64,000 nt of DNA from Agapetus fuscipes (taxonomy: Eukaryota > Arthropoda > Insecta > Trichoptera > Glossosomatidae): assembly GCA_951799405.1 (NCBI GenBank), contig OX637363.1, positions 4,774,001 to 4,838,000 on the forward strand, written 5' to 3'. The translations under genes and the position numbers were made by a program. This document shows, in pieces, positions 41,641-53,859 of this stretch. The notes beneath the pieces were generated by a model. The model saw only the letters and a program-made list of their open reading frames with translations. It searched no databases and had not been told where the DNA came from. How positions within the stretch are numbered: position 1 is the first letter of the stretch; every line of letters begins with the position of its first letter.

Positions 41641-42044
41641 TATCTTAATATTATGATCATGCGTACTCCAAGCCACAGCTCCAAGCAAAATCAGGGAATG
41701 TATGTTTCATTTAGAATTGAAAGAGCTTAAGCGACTATCTTCATACAAACTTACCGAAGTCAAGCTTTTTTACGTTAAACAAAGACAGGCATATATTTCT
41801 CAATCACGTTTGAAGAACAGAGTTTCGTTCGGCAATGACTAATATTAATATCTCACTTTACCTCACAGATGGCAGTAGCACGAATATTGATATATATCTT
41901 TAATGTAGGTACTCAAAAATATTCATTATTTTCATTTCTGAGGGTACGCATGCTTAGCTTTTTAGCTTGTATTTTTTGTTTTAACACAAAAATAAAATTA
42001 TCCCCAAATATTAGAATTGACTGATTGAGCGGTTGGATGGTTTT
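41641..42044. other. No gene recognised
   Basis: Unassigned AT-rich sequence between element F and a tS1 copy. Confidence 0.35.
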
Positions 42045-42340
42045 GACCCGTCCGTAGTCCATTGGTAGCAATTCGGACTCGTAAATGGAAGGTCTGGGTT
42101 CGAATCTCGGCGAAGCACAAATAATATACCATTATATTTTCAAATATGCTCTTCATTGGGTTGAAAAATTCATAAACCTTTACCAAAGACCGGTCATTAA
42201 AAGGTCCATCCAGCTTTACAGCAACTGGGTCTTGCTTGAAAATTGGCGCTTTCTACAGCGACGACCAAGCTCGCAGAGTACTCTTGAGGTGTGATTCACA
42301 CAAAAAACAGTGCTCACCAAATAAATCATCCTAAATATTA
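42045..42340 (+). mobile_element. tS1 SINE, full length
   Basis: Head gacccgtccgtagtccattg, B box ggttcgaatctc, tail ccaaataaatcatcctaaat. A LINE-C-like tail fragment follows at 42345-42425 (gcccttggagtgac, then catcatcatt). Confidence 0.8.
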
Positions 42341-42597
42341 CTACTTCGCAGCAATAGGACAGAAAGTGCCCTTGGAGTGACAATCTTCACGAAACGGCGC
42401 TACATTAAATCATCATCATTACTATTATGCACGAAATAATCATTGTGATGTAATGTCCTGTGATGTTTTGTCACTTTGCTGTTTTGTCCTATTACACTCA
42501 AAAGAGCAGCAGAGAAGTCCTGGAAGCGAGTTGTCCAGAATGGTAGCAACTGGATGAAGATAGCAGAGGCCAGCTGATGATTGGAGAAAGCTGATAA

Positions 42598-42917
42598 CGC
42601 AACGCAACTAAGCTACACATATAGTGTAACTTCTTGCCTGCGTTATCCGTGAAGGCGTCGCATGTGGCGATTCGGGACCTATTTATTTTTACAGGTAACG
42701 AGGCCGGCCTCACATCAACCACTTTCAGTTGAAGTGGAGATTTCCCACCTCCCCGGGGGGCTGGTTTTCACTTCTTGTGAAGGCTGAGTACACCTTGCTG
42801 TCGGCATGGAATGCGAGCATTCTACCAACTGAGCTGTCGACCGGACTTTTTACGGGCTTCGTCGTCGCTACAAAGCGCCAATTATTCTCAAGCAAGACTC
42901 ATTTGCTGTAAGGCTGT
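42598..42917 (-). mobile_element. tS1-tS2 heterodimeric SINE, truncated in tS1
   Basis: tS2 at 42598-42848 (head part shortened) joins tS1 sequence 42849-42917 by the ctttttacgggctt linker, the same junction as at 12588. Confidence 0.72.
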
Positions 42918-43059
42918 TGGGCTTTGATTTTGATACGAGTATAGGTATTATGTAAGCCCATTTTTGTCACCCTAAATAATTATAATACTTTCGCACTAAA
43001 ACTCACTACAGGAATTTGATATACTTGATTTTCTGTAGAGATTTTCACACCGAGTATTC

Positions 43060-43456
43060 CTTGAATTATAGGTTGGTATGAGGCTGACCACCCATACTGC
43101 AAAAAATGGTTCACTTTGCCAATGTCCCCCATGGTTCAGGGAAGGTCCACAAGAGTTGCGGGGCTTATGTATGTTTATTTGAGATTTGAGTTTTTATAGT
43201 ACCAAAATATTCGAGTTTGAGCGAAATGTGCAGTTCCCACATCTATACCTAATCTTAGTTGCAAAGTAATATTACATTTAAGATTCAGATTAAATGCATT
43301 CCCATAAGCAGACACGCATAAGTTCGCACTTACACATGCCGCATGTGGACCTACAATATTAATTATATTCTGCACATTTCGCTCAAAATTGAATAAATTA
43401 TAGGTACTGTAGGTCCACATGCGGCATGTGTAAGTGCGAACTTATCCGTGTCTGCA
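43060..43456 (+). mobile_element. LINE-A module split by a TIR element carrying another LINE-A module
   Basis: Plus-strand module halves are 43060-43198 and 43408-43456. Between them, ends gtaccaaaatattcgagttt and the complement ttcgctcaaaattgaataaa enclose a minus-strand module fragment at 43245-43365. Confidence 0.65.
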
Positions 43457-43633
43457 GGGCCGGCGCTAGGTTAGGGTGCGGTTTGGCGACCGCCCAGGGC
43501 GCCAGGTAGAATAGGGCACCGCAGGAGCCCCTTTGTATGCTTTTCGTATGGATTTGAATAGTGGATAGGAGGCGCCTCGCTTAGAAAGAGAAACGTGGCC
43601 CAGGGCGCTGGTAGTGCTAAAAACGTCACTGCT
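43457..43633. mobile_element. Short relative of element E
   Basis: Ends cagggccggcgctaggttag and ggtagtgctaaaaacgtcac match the ends of element E. No TSD is found, so one flank is probably deleted. Confidence 0.65.
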
Positions 43634-43976
43634 TAGATATCTGTTTTTGGGCTACTTAGATATAGATGTGGAACCTAACTGCCATACCATACATACATAT
43701 AGGTATGTACATAATATTTCATTAGAGCAGTACTTATATCAAAATGTCGTTATCTATATTGAAAGGTGAAAACACTTTTTCTAAAAGCTATTTTATAAGT
43801 TCATGCTATCTCTTCTCTATTTTAAAGACTAACATACTGTACCGGGTACCTAAGACATGCTACTATTAGAGATGTGTAAAAACTGGTATCGATGAATACC
43901 GGGCCTAAATAACGATATTTCGAATACCGGTAATTTCACTGAAAACATTTCATGGTATGGTATGTGGGCAGACTTC

Positions 43977-44230
43977 TAATCTAATCTAATCTAAGCTGCA
44001 AAGATATATATCATTTAAGATTTATACTAAATGCATTCCCACAAGCAGATATGTATAATTTCGCGCTAACACATGCCGCATGTGGACCTACAATATAAAA
44101 ACCCAATCTCAAATGAACATAAGCCTTGCAACTCTTGCCGTCCTTCCCTGAAACAGGGGTGACATTGGCAAAGTGAACCAATTTTTATATTATGGGGGGT
44201 CAGCCGCATAACAACCTATAAGTCAAGGAA
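43977..44230 (-). mobile_element. LINE-A terminal module copy
   Basis: (TCTAA)n tail to the ttccttgac boundary, complete. Confidence 0.74.
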
Positions 44231-44330
44231 CACTTCAATGAGTGTTAAAAAATCATTCGCTTTTGGAAATGCTAGTTCAGGAAAATGATCTGCAGGGCTG
44301 ATGTTAAGTTGCGGTTTGATTTATTCATTA

Positions 44331-44785
44331 AGTCCTTGACTTATAGGTTGGTATGAGGCTGACCACCGATACTGTAAAAAATGGTTCACTTTTCCAATGT
44401 CACCCCTGTTTCAGGGAAGGTCGACAAGTGTTGCAGGGCTTATGTTCATTTGAGATTGGGTTTTTTATATTGTAGGTCCACATGCGGCATGTGTGAGCGC
44501 GAAATTATGCGTGTCTGCTTGTGGGAATGCTGAATGTGAATGTGGGAGGCTGACCACCCATACTGTAAAAAATGGTTCACTTTGTCAATGTCACCCCTGT
44601 TTCAGGGAAGGTCGGCAAGAGTTGCAGGGCTTATGTATGTTCATTTGAGATTGGGTTGTTTATATTGTAGGTCCACACGCGGCATGTGTGAACGCGAAAT
44701 TATGCGTGTCTGCTTGTGGGAATGCATTTAATATGAATCTCGAATGATACATATATTTGCAACTAAGATTTAGATTGGATTAGAC
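44331..44785 (+). mobile_element. Tandem pair of LINE-A terminal modules
   Basis: Two modules in the same direction (44331-44530 and 44546-44785). The first lacks its tail and the second lacks its first ~15 bases, as expected from unequal exchange or template switching. Confidence 0.7.
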
Positions 44786-44789
44786 ATAC

Positions 44790-45240
44790 GTGTAAGCGCG
44801 GAATTACAGGTGTCTGGATTGAATTTGAATCTTAAAAGTTTATAGACAATGAAGTTTATATATTGTCGATGAAGTAAGACAAATGTGAACCTCACACTAA
44901 ACACGTATTAAAAATATAAACCACACTAAAACTAAAAGAAATGCTAAAAATAAGAAAAGACTGAGTTAGTAAGCCTTGGTGGGATTCAATTCTTCTTTAT
45001 GAAGTGTAATAAAAATTGGCACACCACTAAAATGGAGTTGTTACGTTCAAAACGCAGCAAGTCAAATTATTGTCTATTAACCTGTTTTTTTTTAAATACA
45101 GCGTCATGTCTGTAACTCGCAAATATCAGATACAATGGACGAGTATTATTCTTAAAAGTTAATTCACTTCTTAGAAACAACAAATCGAAGTCTTAGCTGG
45201 TAAGTATTCTAACTACATTTTTACTTGGAAACTGACAAAT
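44790..45240. other. No gene recognised
   Basis: Nothing assigned. Confidence 0.35.
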
Positions 45241-45254
45241 TTGTTAATATTTTT

Positions 45255-45397
45255 AAGGGTTTGGTGGTTTACACAGTGAAAGTCCATTGTATATTAATTA
45301 AATAAAACGCAGTTTAAATTCACTTTTACATTCTTTAATTAACTTTGTCAAACGTTTTCGCCTAAAAAGGCATCATCAGGACAATAAATGATGTCCA
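45255..45397 (-). repeat. Repeat with hammerhead-like hairpin
   Basis: Shares tttggtggtttacacagtga with 15230-15260. On the minus strand 45380-45353 it has CTGATGA-T-GCCT, a T-rich loop, AGGC-GAAAACG, like the motif at 1531. Confidence 0.5.
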
Positions 45398-45478
45398 GTA
45401 TGGGTGGTCAGCCGCATACCAACCTATAAGTCAAGGAACAATTAAATGTTAATATATCTTTGCAACTTAGATTATAGA
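45397..45478 (-). mobile_element. LINE-A module fragment
   Basis: Both ends of the module are joined with the middle deleted. Confidence 0.55.
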
Positions 45479-45479
45479 T

Positions 45480-46028
45480 TATTATAGTGAGTATCAGAAG
45501 AAGTATGCGGCACAAAGAGAAGAACCTCACCATTTCAAGGATGGAAAGAAACTGAACAAATTTACGTTTTTTATCTACAACAACAACAAAAACGTTAAAC
45601 AGCTTTACAGTTTTATTTTTATGTGTTCTTTTAGTTAATGAAAAAAAAACAATCAGAAAACCGTTGTCATTTTTGTGTAAATTTAAAGCTAACACATTTA
45701 TTCACTAGGCCATCACAATCTGTTTATCATCATCAATAGTATAGAAATGTAACTTTTGTTTTTATTGATAGGTTACCTTTGCCTCAATATTCGCATGAAA
45801 TATTGTTTTACAACCGAATTAAAAAAATAATGTTTTGAAATGAGACAGGCACTAAATAACACACACGGTAAGTGACAGTTTTGCCAAAATGTATGTCGGA
45901 GATGAGTGCTTCATGTGAGCCGCTACATTCTTTTTATAAAAAAAATCCATCGATATTATAAGAATACCTCCATGCAAAAATCTGATAAATCGTCTCAAAT
46001 ACATTGTCCTCCTTTTGTCAGTTGACTA
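45480..46028. other. No gene recognised
   Basis: Unassigned AT-rich sequence. Confidence 0.35.
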
Positions 46029-46255
46029 TTCCTTGATTAATAAGTTGGTATGAGGCTGACCCCTATGCTATAAAAACTTGGTTGGCTTTTGACAATGCCA
46101 ACCTAGTTTCAGGAAAAGACAGCAGGAGTTGCAAGGTTTATGTTTATGTGAAGTTTGTTTTTTTGTTGTTGTAAGTGCCCATGCAGCATGTGTAAGCGTT
46201 AACTTATACGTGTCTGCAAGTAGAAATAACAGATATTGTCTTTGCGACTTAGATC
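46029..46255 (+). mobile_element. LINE-A terminal module copy, divergent
   Basis: Starts ttccttgattaataagttgg; several indels. Confidence 0.62.
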
Positions 46256-46277
46256 ATGCATTATGGACTACTATAGT

Positions 46278-46556
46278 ACTCAGTGCTTGCATTTCATGCC
46301 GAGAGCTCGGGCTCGATTCCCATCGAGAATGTCAGAAATGATTTCCCGTTTCGGTGTTTATTTCAAACCCAAAATAAAATACCGGAATGGTTTACTCAGC
46401 CTTCATATAAATGAGTACCAGCCCTCTCGGGAGCTGGGAAACCCCCACTTCAACTGAAGTGGTTGGCGTACCTGTAAAAATTAACAAGTTCACTAGCCAC
46501 ATGCGACCTCTTCGGAAACAATATTACACTATGTGTGTAGCTTAGTTGCGTTGCGT
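46278..46556 (+). mobile_element. tS2 SINE, lacking the start of its head
   Basis: Begins within the anticodon region (cagtgcttgcatttcatgcc) and runs to the gcgttgcgta tail. Confidence 0.75.
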
Positions 46557-46598
46557 ATGGTTCTCAGTGTTTTTTTTAATAAACGATCTATTGATCTG

Positions 46599-46825
46599 TA
46601 CCCTGAGTATGAGTTGCAAAACATGAGTAGGTCAAGTAAAGTTTACGGAATGTATTAAAAAGTGGTTTTCCCCAAAATCTTCCGTTGATTTTCTTCATCA
46701 CTGTAACTTTTTTGCTAAGACCATAAAGTTTAAGATACAAAAACGGCAGATTCAGGGTATGTAGGGCTCTTAATATCTTCCGTAAACTTTACTTTACACA
46801 AGTTTTGCAACTCGTTCTAAGGGTA
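46599..46825. mobile_element. Palindromic MITE with CTG duplication, copy 2
   Basis: Same family as 5492-5731; CTG on both sides; slightly shorter by internal deletion. Confidence 0.78.
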
Positions 46826-47154
46826 CTGTAGTCTCAAAAAAATGTTCAATACTGAGACTGGCGAATATTGAATTTTTCTTACACTTAAGTGTTTTATCTT
46901 AGACAATTAATATAATGCATGGAGCGTGGGATTGTACGAGTATACACCTCGTATACCTATTATAAAAATGAAATGCCTTGCTATTACCGCTACTTCCCTA
47001 CTCTTTCTCCTTTCTTTGTAACAAGAGAAGTACATCACTCACAAAACCTAGTTTATAAATTTAATCCAGCTCTCATAGAGCACGACAATAGATCCCGGAA
47101 AAGTATTCTCCGGTGGCTAGATTTAGAAGTTTGGTGTAGTTACAGCTTACTTAT

Positions 47155-47409
47155 CGCTCCCCCAGTTATTGTTTATCGTATACGCCAATCTTGTCAAATA
47201 TGACTTTTTCATGCAGTTGTCTTATGAATCAAATTCTACACAATCTGAGCTAAGAAAAACCGTAAAACTCGATAATGTGAGAGTTCTTTTAAATATTTTT
47301 TAAATCAATTTCTTGTTTACATAAGACACATTGGTCCAGTACACACGCAAACATTGCTCATGTAAAATTTTCTCAATGGCGTTTACGGTAAACAAGAACT
47401 AAGGCAGCG
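47155..47409. mobile_element. 255-bp MITE with 4-bp TTAT duplication, copy 2
   Basis: Inverted relative to 23394-23648, same length, flanked by TTAT on both sides. Confidence 0.85.
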
Positions 47410-47462
47410 TTATGTTACCGAAGCGATAGAAACACGCCTAGGTGAGGGGGGATAATAATATA

Positions 47463-47531
47463 ATATTAGGATGATTTATTTGGTGAGCGCTGTTTTTGTG
47501 TGTATCACACCTCAAGAGCCCTCTGCGAGCT
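47463..47531 (-). mobile_element. tS1 SINE tail fragment
   Basis: Only the last ~70 bases (ggtgagcgctgtttttgtgt), truncated at the mariner fragment. Confidence 0.62.
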
Positions 47532-47544
47532 CAAGCAAGATCTT

Positions 47545-47819
47545 TAGCCACTCGGCAAAAATGAAGAGAGTTTGGCTGGGAGGTTTTAATGCATCCGTCA
47601 TATAGCCCTGACCTTGCACCTTCAGATTTTCACCTGTTTCGGTCTCTTCAGATTCTTTTAGACAGTGTCAGGTTAAAATCCAGAGAGGACTGCCAAAATT
47701 ACTTGTTGCGTTTTTTTGATCAGAAATCCCAAAATTTCTACAGCAACGGGATCATGTCTCTAGCTACAAGATGGCAGATAGTCTACGAACAAAATGGCAC
47801 ATACATGTATACGGGATAA
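47545..47819 (+). pseudogene. Mariner transposase C-terminal fragment
   Basis: It encodes HPSYSPDLAPSDFHLFRSLQ then REDCQNYLLRFFDQKSQNFY and a terminal WQIVYEQNGTY, ending at TAA. The SPDLAPSD block holds the third catalytic Asp of mariner transposases. The first two thirds and both inverted ends are absent, so it is dead. Confidence 0.85.
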
Positions 47820-47822
47820 ACA

Positions 47823-47968
47823 AAGTGAGCGTAAAAGAAGAAAATGCATGAAAAATGTGATGAATATGAATGAATTGAAAGAGATATGTAAGGATAGGAA
47901 AAAATGGAGGCAACGCTGCAGAGGCTCTGGCCACCCCTAGCGGAATGGCGACAGAGTTACAGTTACAG
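47823..47968 (+). mobile_element. LINE-B 3' end
   Basis: Best short copy: aagtgagcgtaaaagaagaa, the MNELKEICKDRKKWRQRC codons and gttacagttacag. A 247-bp-type MITE follows at once. Confidence 0.72.
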
Positions 47969-47975
47969 TTTTATT

Positions 47976-48232
47976 GCACGTTTAATAATAAAGAGAAATA
48001 ACTCAAAAATTGAGAAAATCGAGATTTTGTAATAAAACGCAAGAACAATGCGAGAAGAATATGTAGAATGCGACAGCCGTTCAATTTGGACGCATATGAC
48101 CGAGATAAAACATCGGCCGCCTTTTTCATCCCTTACAAGTTGTACTGGTTGTCTGAACTTCAAACGTGATTTCCCAACATTCTTATTTTTTTAAGTTATT
48201 GCTCTTTATTATTAAACGTGAGATATGTACTG
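47976..48232. mobile_element. 247-bp-type MITE, copy 3
   Basis: Ends gcacgtttaataataaagag and cgtgag. The flanking duplication is not evident here. Confidence 0.74.
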
Positions 48233-48598
48233 TTATTAAATGTAAATTATCTTTGAAAAAAAATGCCCTGAGTTTCCATATAAAATGCGAAGAAACTTTT
48301 TCCCCGACCTTATTATATAAGAGACATTGAAGAAGAAGAAGATAGAAACACGTATGTGTGTGTCTCGGCGTCACTATTGCCGCCGAGCTATGCGCGTCAC
48401 CTACTCGGATGTGACATTATTTGTTATTAATCGTTACACAACGTTATTGATCTGTTCGTGCTGTTCGGAAAAATATTCTAAAATTCTGATTCTAACATTT
48501 AACGGAAATGGTATTTCAAAAAACTTGAACCGCACGCCGCGCGAACTGCGAGCACGCTGCGTATTATAACACACCAAGCGCCATTCATTTATTATGTT
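48233..48598. other. No gene recognised
   Basis: A GC-richer patch at 48355-48580 has no recognisable coding content. Confidence 0.35.
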
Positions 48599-48912
48599 AA
48601 GCTACACATATATTGTAACTTCTTGCTGCGTTATCCCAGAAGGGCTTTGCGTATGGCGAGTGGAATCTATTTATTTTCACAGTTAAGGGGGCCAGCCTCA
48701 CGCCAACCACTTCAGTTGAAGTGGGGGTTTCCCAGCTCCCGAGGAGCCTCGTACTCATTTCTTGTGAAGGCTGAGTGAAACTGGCACGTTTTATATTTTG
48801 GGGTTTGAAATAAACACCGAAACGGGAAATCATTTTTGACACCCTCGGTGGGATTCGAACCCGAGCTCTCAGCATGGAATGCAAGCACTCTACCAACTGA
48901 GCTATCGACCAG
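48599..48912 (-). mobile_element. tS2 SINE, nearly full length
   Basis: tRNA head intact (gagctatcgacc, gggattcgaaccc); the tail lacks the TTGCG repeats. Confidence 0.8.
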
Positions 48913-48915
48913 ATA

Positions 48916-49128
48916 ATCTAAGTTGCATGGACATATTAACATTTAAATCTCATATCATGCCCACAAACAGACACCTGTAGTTGGCGCTTACAAATGGTGA
49001 ATGTGTACTTACAAATTAAAATCCAAACCCAAATGAACATAAGCCCTGCAACTTTCGCCGGCATTGCCCAAGTGAACCATTTTTTACAGTATGGGGGGTC
49101 AGCCTCATACAAACCTTTAAGTCAAGGA
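48916..49128 (-). mobile_element. LINE-A terminal module copy, variant subfamily
   Basis: aatggtgaatgtgtac variant, ~20-base internal deletion; ends at the ttccttgac boundary. Confidence 0.68.
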
Positions 49129-49423
49129 AGAAAAAATAGTAAATACTCTTTTTAATTTTATTCCAATGTCGAATTTGAGCAATCACATAGTTTGCTAGTC
49201 GATGTAATGATTGTTCATCATTATGCTAACTTTCCCGTGTTGTCATTCACTCGACAAGTTGTGTATGGGTTTTGGTGTCATCGCTTCTCTTGCCTTACTT
49301 TTGCTTTCGTCCGGTGTCGGCATGGTACCCGCTTCCTACAGCTATACACATAATAGATACCGCCATTGACTTATGATATCTGAGAACTAGAAATTCTTTT
49401 AACGAAAATAGACAATATTTCTT

Positions 49424-49694
49424 GGACCGGTCCGTAGTCCAGTGGCAACACTTCGGACTCGTAAAGCACAAAAATATACCATTTATATTTCCAAATTTGC
49501 TCTTCGCTGGGTTGAAAAATTCATAAAGCTTTACCACAGACCGGTCACTGAAGGGTCCATCCAACCTTACAACAACTGGGTCTTGCTTGAGAATTGGCGC
49601 TTTCTACAGCGACGACTAAGCTCGCAGAGGGCTCTTGGGGTGACACAAAAACACACAAAAACAGCGCTCACCAAATAAATCATCCTAATTATAT
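49424..49694 (+). mobile_element. tS1 SINE, head internally deleted
   Basis: The A box region is present but the B box is lost (ctcgtaaagcacaaaa joins early), so its own promoter is broken. Confidence 0.75.
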
Positions 49695-50446
49695 ATCTGA
49701 AATTTGAAATATACGAAAATTAAAGAAAGAGAACAAAGAACTTCACAGTTGTATTTCAATGTGTACAAAGCCGAATGTAAAAATGTTTCTAGAAACGTGG
49801 CAACATTGCCGCGTGCGTACTATGCCCGGAGCAGTCCGAATATAGACGATTGCGGTATAAATCTTGTTATCGATAAAATTGATGAACTTTGAAGCAAAAA
49901 TTCATTGTTTTAAGACATATGGCATGTGTTGTAATTGGGTGAAAAAACACAAAATGGAGAATGCAAAAAACCATAAAAGTTAACAATTAAAAACTTTCAC
50001 TTTCATGGCCGGCGTTAATAATAAACAAATCGTTTTTCGCTTTGATAACTCGCCTTTAAGATGCTTTCTGCTCGTGAAAGCGAAACGTCGTGTCGGCAGA
50101 TGTAGGAGCAGCAAATAGAACATGGCCAAACCCGAAAAACACAAAAACTATTAGTTTATTACGTAAAAACATGTTTTGTATAACTACACAACTGCAATGT
50201 TTGACAGGACTGAGACTAAAGTCGTAGATACTATGTATCAATGCAGTAAGCTAGTCTCTGCTCCTCTATGTTATTACTCAATGGATACCGCCATTTTATG
50301 GTACTGTACGCGGAGAGATGAAAAGTTGAAAAACGAGCTGAAATTTCGATGTTTGGGCACAAAGCGTTAAAATAATTATACCGCCTGCAGAACGGGTGCT
50401 CAACGCAAGGCTCGCATTTTTTTTTTACTTCATTTTCTTTCGACCA
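49695..50446. other. No gene recognised
   Basis: Short frames only; no family recognised. Confidence 0.35.
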
Positions 50447-50447
50447 G

Positions 50448-50684
50448 TACCCTTAGTACGAGTCGCAAAAGAGAAAAGTAAAGTTTACGGAAAATATTAA
50501 AGAGTGATTTCTCCCAAAATCTGCCGTTTATGTTTCTTCCACTTTATGGTCTTAGCAAAAGAGTTACAGTGATGAAGAAAATAAAGTTCAAACAAACAAA
50601 AACGGGAGATTTTGGGGGAAATCACTTTTTAATAATTGCCGTAAACTTTACATTGCTCAAGTTTTGCAACTCGTACTAAGGGTA
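50448..50684. mobile_element. Palindromic MITE with CAG duplication, copy 3
   Basis: Same family as 5492-5731, flanked by CAG on both sides. Confidence 0.8.
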
Positions 50685-50731
50685 CAGACCGTAAGAAAAG
50701 GGCACAAAAAACGCAACTCACAACTAAGTTC

Positions 50732-51092
50732 GACCGGTCCGTGGTTCAGTGGCAACACTTCGGACTTGTAAATGGATGGTTGTAGGTTCGAATCCCGGCG
50801 GAGCAGAAAAAATTACCACACATATTTTCGAAATATGCTCTTCGCTGGGTTCAAAAGACCGATCAAAGACCGGTCACTAAAGGTCCATCCAGCCTTGCAG
50901 CAACTGGGTCTTGCTTGAGAATTGGCGCTTTGTAGCGACGACCAAGCTTGTAAAACACCTCTGCGGCACTACAACAAGTGTCATAGACCCCTAGAGTCTC
51001 TGAAATCTAGGGAGTCTCCCACAAAGGTTTCTACAAAAAAAGGTACACTCATTTCTTCTGATGAGTGATTAAACCTTGCCGGTATTTCAATG
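50732..51092 (+). mobile_element. tS1 SINE followed by a tS2 trace
   Basis: tS1 50732-50957 ends with the dimer-type agcttgtaaaa linker rather than its own tail. It then meets the 50960-51035 repeat (ctagagtctctgaaatctag) and a tS2 minus-strand scrap at 51045-51092. Confidence 0.65.
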
Positions 51093-51098
51093 TTTTGT

Positions 51099-51770
51099 CT
51101 AATCTAATCTAATGTAATCCAATTTGCAAAAATATGTTACATTGGGGATTCACATTATATGCATTCTCACAAGCAGACACGTATAATTGTTCGCGCTTGC
51201 ACATATGCCGCATGTGAACCTACAACATAAAAACCCAAATCTCAAAAGGACATAGGTGCACCCTGTAACTCTTGCCGTCTTCCCTGAAACAAGGGTGACA
51301 TTGGCAAAGTGAACCATTTTTTACAGCATGGGTGGTCAGCCGCATACCAACCTATAAGTCAAGGAACATACACAACAAATTACATATTTTCGAAATAAAC
51401 AAATAACACCATGCATAAACATTAAAAACAAGTACAAAATTTAAAACTCTAATTATAAATTTAAATGAATTAGAAAAACCCTAGCCCTAGCCGCCAACAT
51501 TACAGATCAACGCCATTTCATCCAGATTCATAACTTTATTCATTCAAGCTCTCCTTTTATTATGACTCTGGATATCCCATTCATTCGATATTTCAGAAAT
51601 TTGATCCATCCATACCTTTCTCGATCTTCCCCTACCATGACATCCATCTATTCTTACAACATATCCTTTCTTCGTCAGTCTTTCATCACTCATTCCCTCC
51701 ATATGTCTTACCTTATTTATACAAGCTCTCCTTTTATTATGACTCTGGATAAAAAAAAGCGATGAAAAAA
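51099..51770 (-). mobile_element. LINE-A 3' end with ORF2 C-terminal remnants
   Basis: Terminal module 51099-51375, then 3' UTR, then broken C-terminal codons on the minus strand (gaaaggtatggatggatcaa side). Confidence 0.72.
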
Positions 51771-51774
51771 AAAG

Positions 51775-53482
51775 CTGGTACGCTTTTAGTTTATTGTTTA
51801 AAACCTCTGCAATTTTACCTACATTCTGGGTTAGGAACTATTCTATGACCCGTGCTAAGAAGTTGGGCGACAGTGTAAAGGTGACCGCGCTCCGTGCAGC
51901 ACGGTACTGTCGAAAACAAACTCAATATAACCTGTGTAAGCAAAACAAGTCAAATACACAAGACTACCGGCGAATAATACATAAATAACACATTAAATCA
52001 ATGAAAAAGAATAAGTAAACGATAAACAAAGTTATAATTAACCCAAAAGTAATGAAAAAGAGTCAATAAATGCGAAAGGAATGAGTAAATGATTTAAAAT
52101 GTTAAAAATGACATAATAAAAATAAAGAGCAAATAAATAAATAAAAGGAATAAGTAATTGAACATTAAAGTACAAAGAATACTATAATGTAATTAAATAA
52201 ATGATTGAAGAGAAACAAAATGATTTAAAAAAATAATTGGAGTGTAAACAACGGAATTCAAAATATTTTTTGACGTAGGTACAATAAATACGGTGTTAAA
52301 AGCATGTGAGATAGCATTATTAAATCAATTAAGTAATAATGATGCTGAAGCATTACAGGATAATTTTAACTGATGAAATTATTTAAATTTGAAATAGTAG
52401 GTAATATTGTAAAAGTTGGAATTATTAATTTATGAAAGTTGTACACAAAAACTGTGAATAAGGTAAAATTAAATGTAAATCAATGAAGAGTTAATTTTTT
52501 TAAATTGTTGTTTTTTGTCTAAAAATAAAAAGAGTTTGGGAATGGATTTAACAGATTAGTTTTTTGTAATTTCTCTCTTATCAAAAGTTGTATTTTTTTC
52601 TTTAATATGACTTAACTAAATCTCTTTTTTACTTCATTTAATCAATGAGGTCTGCATGTGAATTGGTATAAACAAAATTCTATCGTCACCCATCCGGTTT
52701 GCTAGAGAAAAGGCATGCAAATATTTTGCTCTTGGATGCTAACAGATACAAATATAATTTCTGCATCTTTTTTTAACTACACAGGCAACAATTATTGATA
52801 CCTACAAGTTTTTTGCACCAATTACTGAATAGACTTGTAACTTACCATTTTTAATACGGTTGGTATGTAGCTGCCAATGTCAGTCCTTTTAAAAATTAGC
52901 AGAAAAAGTTTTCAAAATTTCTGTTTTTATAAAGTAAGGATTTTTTTCACGCAAGTGCATTTAAATTATTATCTAATGAGTATAATATGTCACTTGATAT
53001 AGAGAGTTGCAGTGGTATAATATCTTTGCAACTTTAATTAAAGCTTATGAATTTTTTAACTCATTACAAACATTCTTAACGCCTATGTTGATCATAAATT
53101 GAAGAAGAAGTTTTAAATATCTGTAGGTACTTTTACCAATTTTAAATGTCAAACTGTACGTTTAGGTCCCAGCCCATAATATAAAAACATTTAATGTTTT
53201 CAACATTTCAGAAGAAAAATCTAAATTAAATAATTTAAAAAAAAACGTAATGACTATATTTATAAAATTATAAATAATAGGCAGTCTATGAAAATTGCTA
53301 TAATTCACTTTGAAATTGTGTGAATTCTAGATTCGCAGTATTTTGCGGATTCGAAGCCGAGACAATGTGGTGGCGATGAATGATAGCAGCGTTAACCAAG
53401 TGAAATCCAAGAAAATTGCCACATGACAAAAATAGTGTAATAGTTACTAAAGCAAGAATTACTGCGTGGGAATTTTTTCACC
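51775..53482. other. Long AT-rich stretch; very old LINE-A module near 52857-53040
   Basis: Bases 51980-52230 are low-complexity AAT/AAGTA-rich. At 52857-53040 a highly diverged module is visible (ggttggtatgtagctgccaa to atatctttgcaact). No gene found. Confidence 0.4.
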
Positions 53483-53521
53483 ATGGCAGCACTAGGAGAT
53501 TTTAAAATGTTACACATTGTC
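53483..53521 (+). other. Possible first coding exon of an unknown gene
   Basis: caccATGG start context, 13 codons (MAALGDFKMLHIV), then a strong donor gtgagt at 53522. No matching downstream exon was found; the exon-like unit at 54576 does not join in phase. Confidence 0.25.
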
Positions 53522-53859
53522 GTGAGTATTTTATTCAAATTATTGTTTCTTTTATTTTTAATCCTTTTCATATTTTGTATTTCCGCTTCATTTTATTATG
53601 TTTATCTGTTATTTTTATTGGATTTATTATGGTTTATTTAACCCATTGATTCTTTAACGAGTTCATTTAATTTAAACTGCGTATTAAACATTCCTAAGCT
53701 CCAAGCTTGTAGTCAAATTAAAAAAATATCGTTTTTCGAACAGTTTTAAATATTTGAAACTGAGTTTTTTTTAATACAACCATCAAGGGCGTGTGTTTTT
53801 AATATTTTCATTACGATATAATACGATCACTACATTGAAGCTTTCACGGTCGGTTTTTG

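Noticed and set aside
47545..47819. Active mariner transposon
   Set aside because: Only the C-terminal third of the transposase is present, with no inverted terminal repeats and truncation by a tS1 tail.
48597..48896. Frames of 60-120 codons with [11 protein letters not shown] or [14 protein letters not shown]
   Set aside because: These recur at every tS1 or tS2 copy in both orientations and are translations of the SINE sequences.
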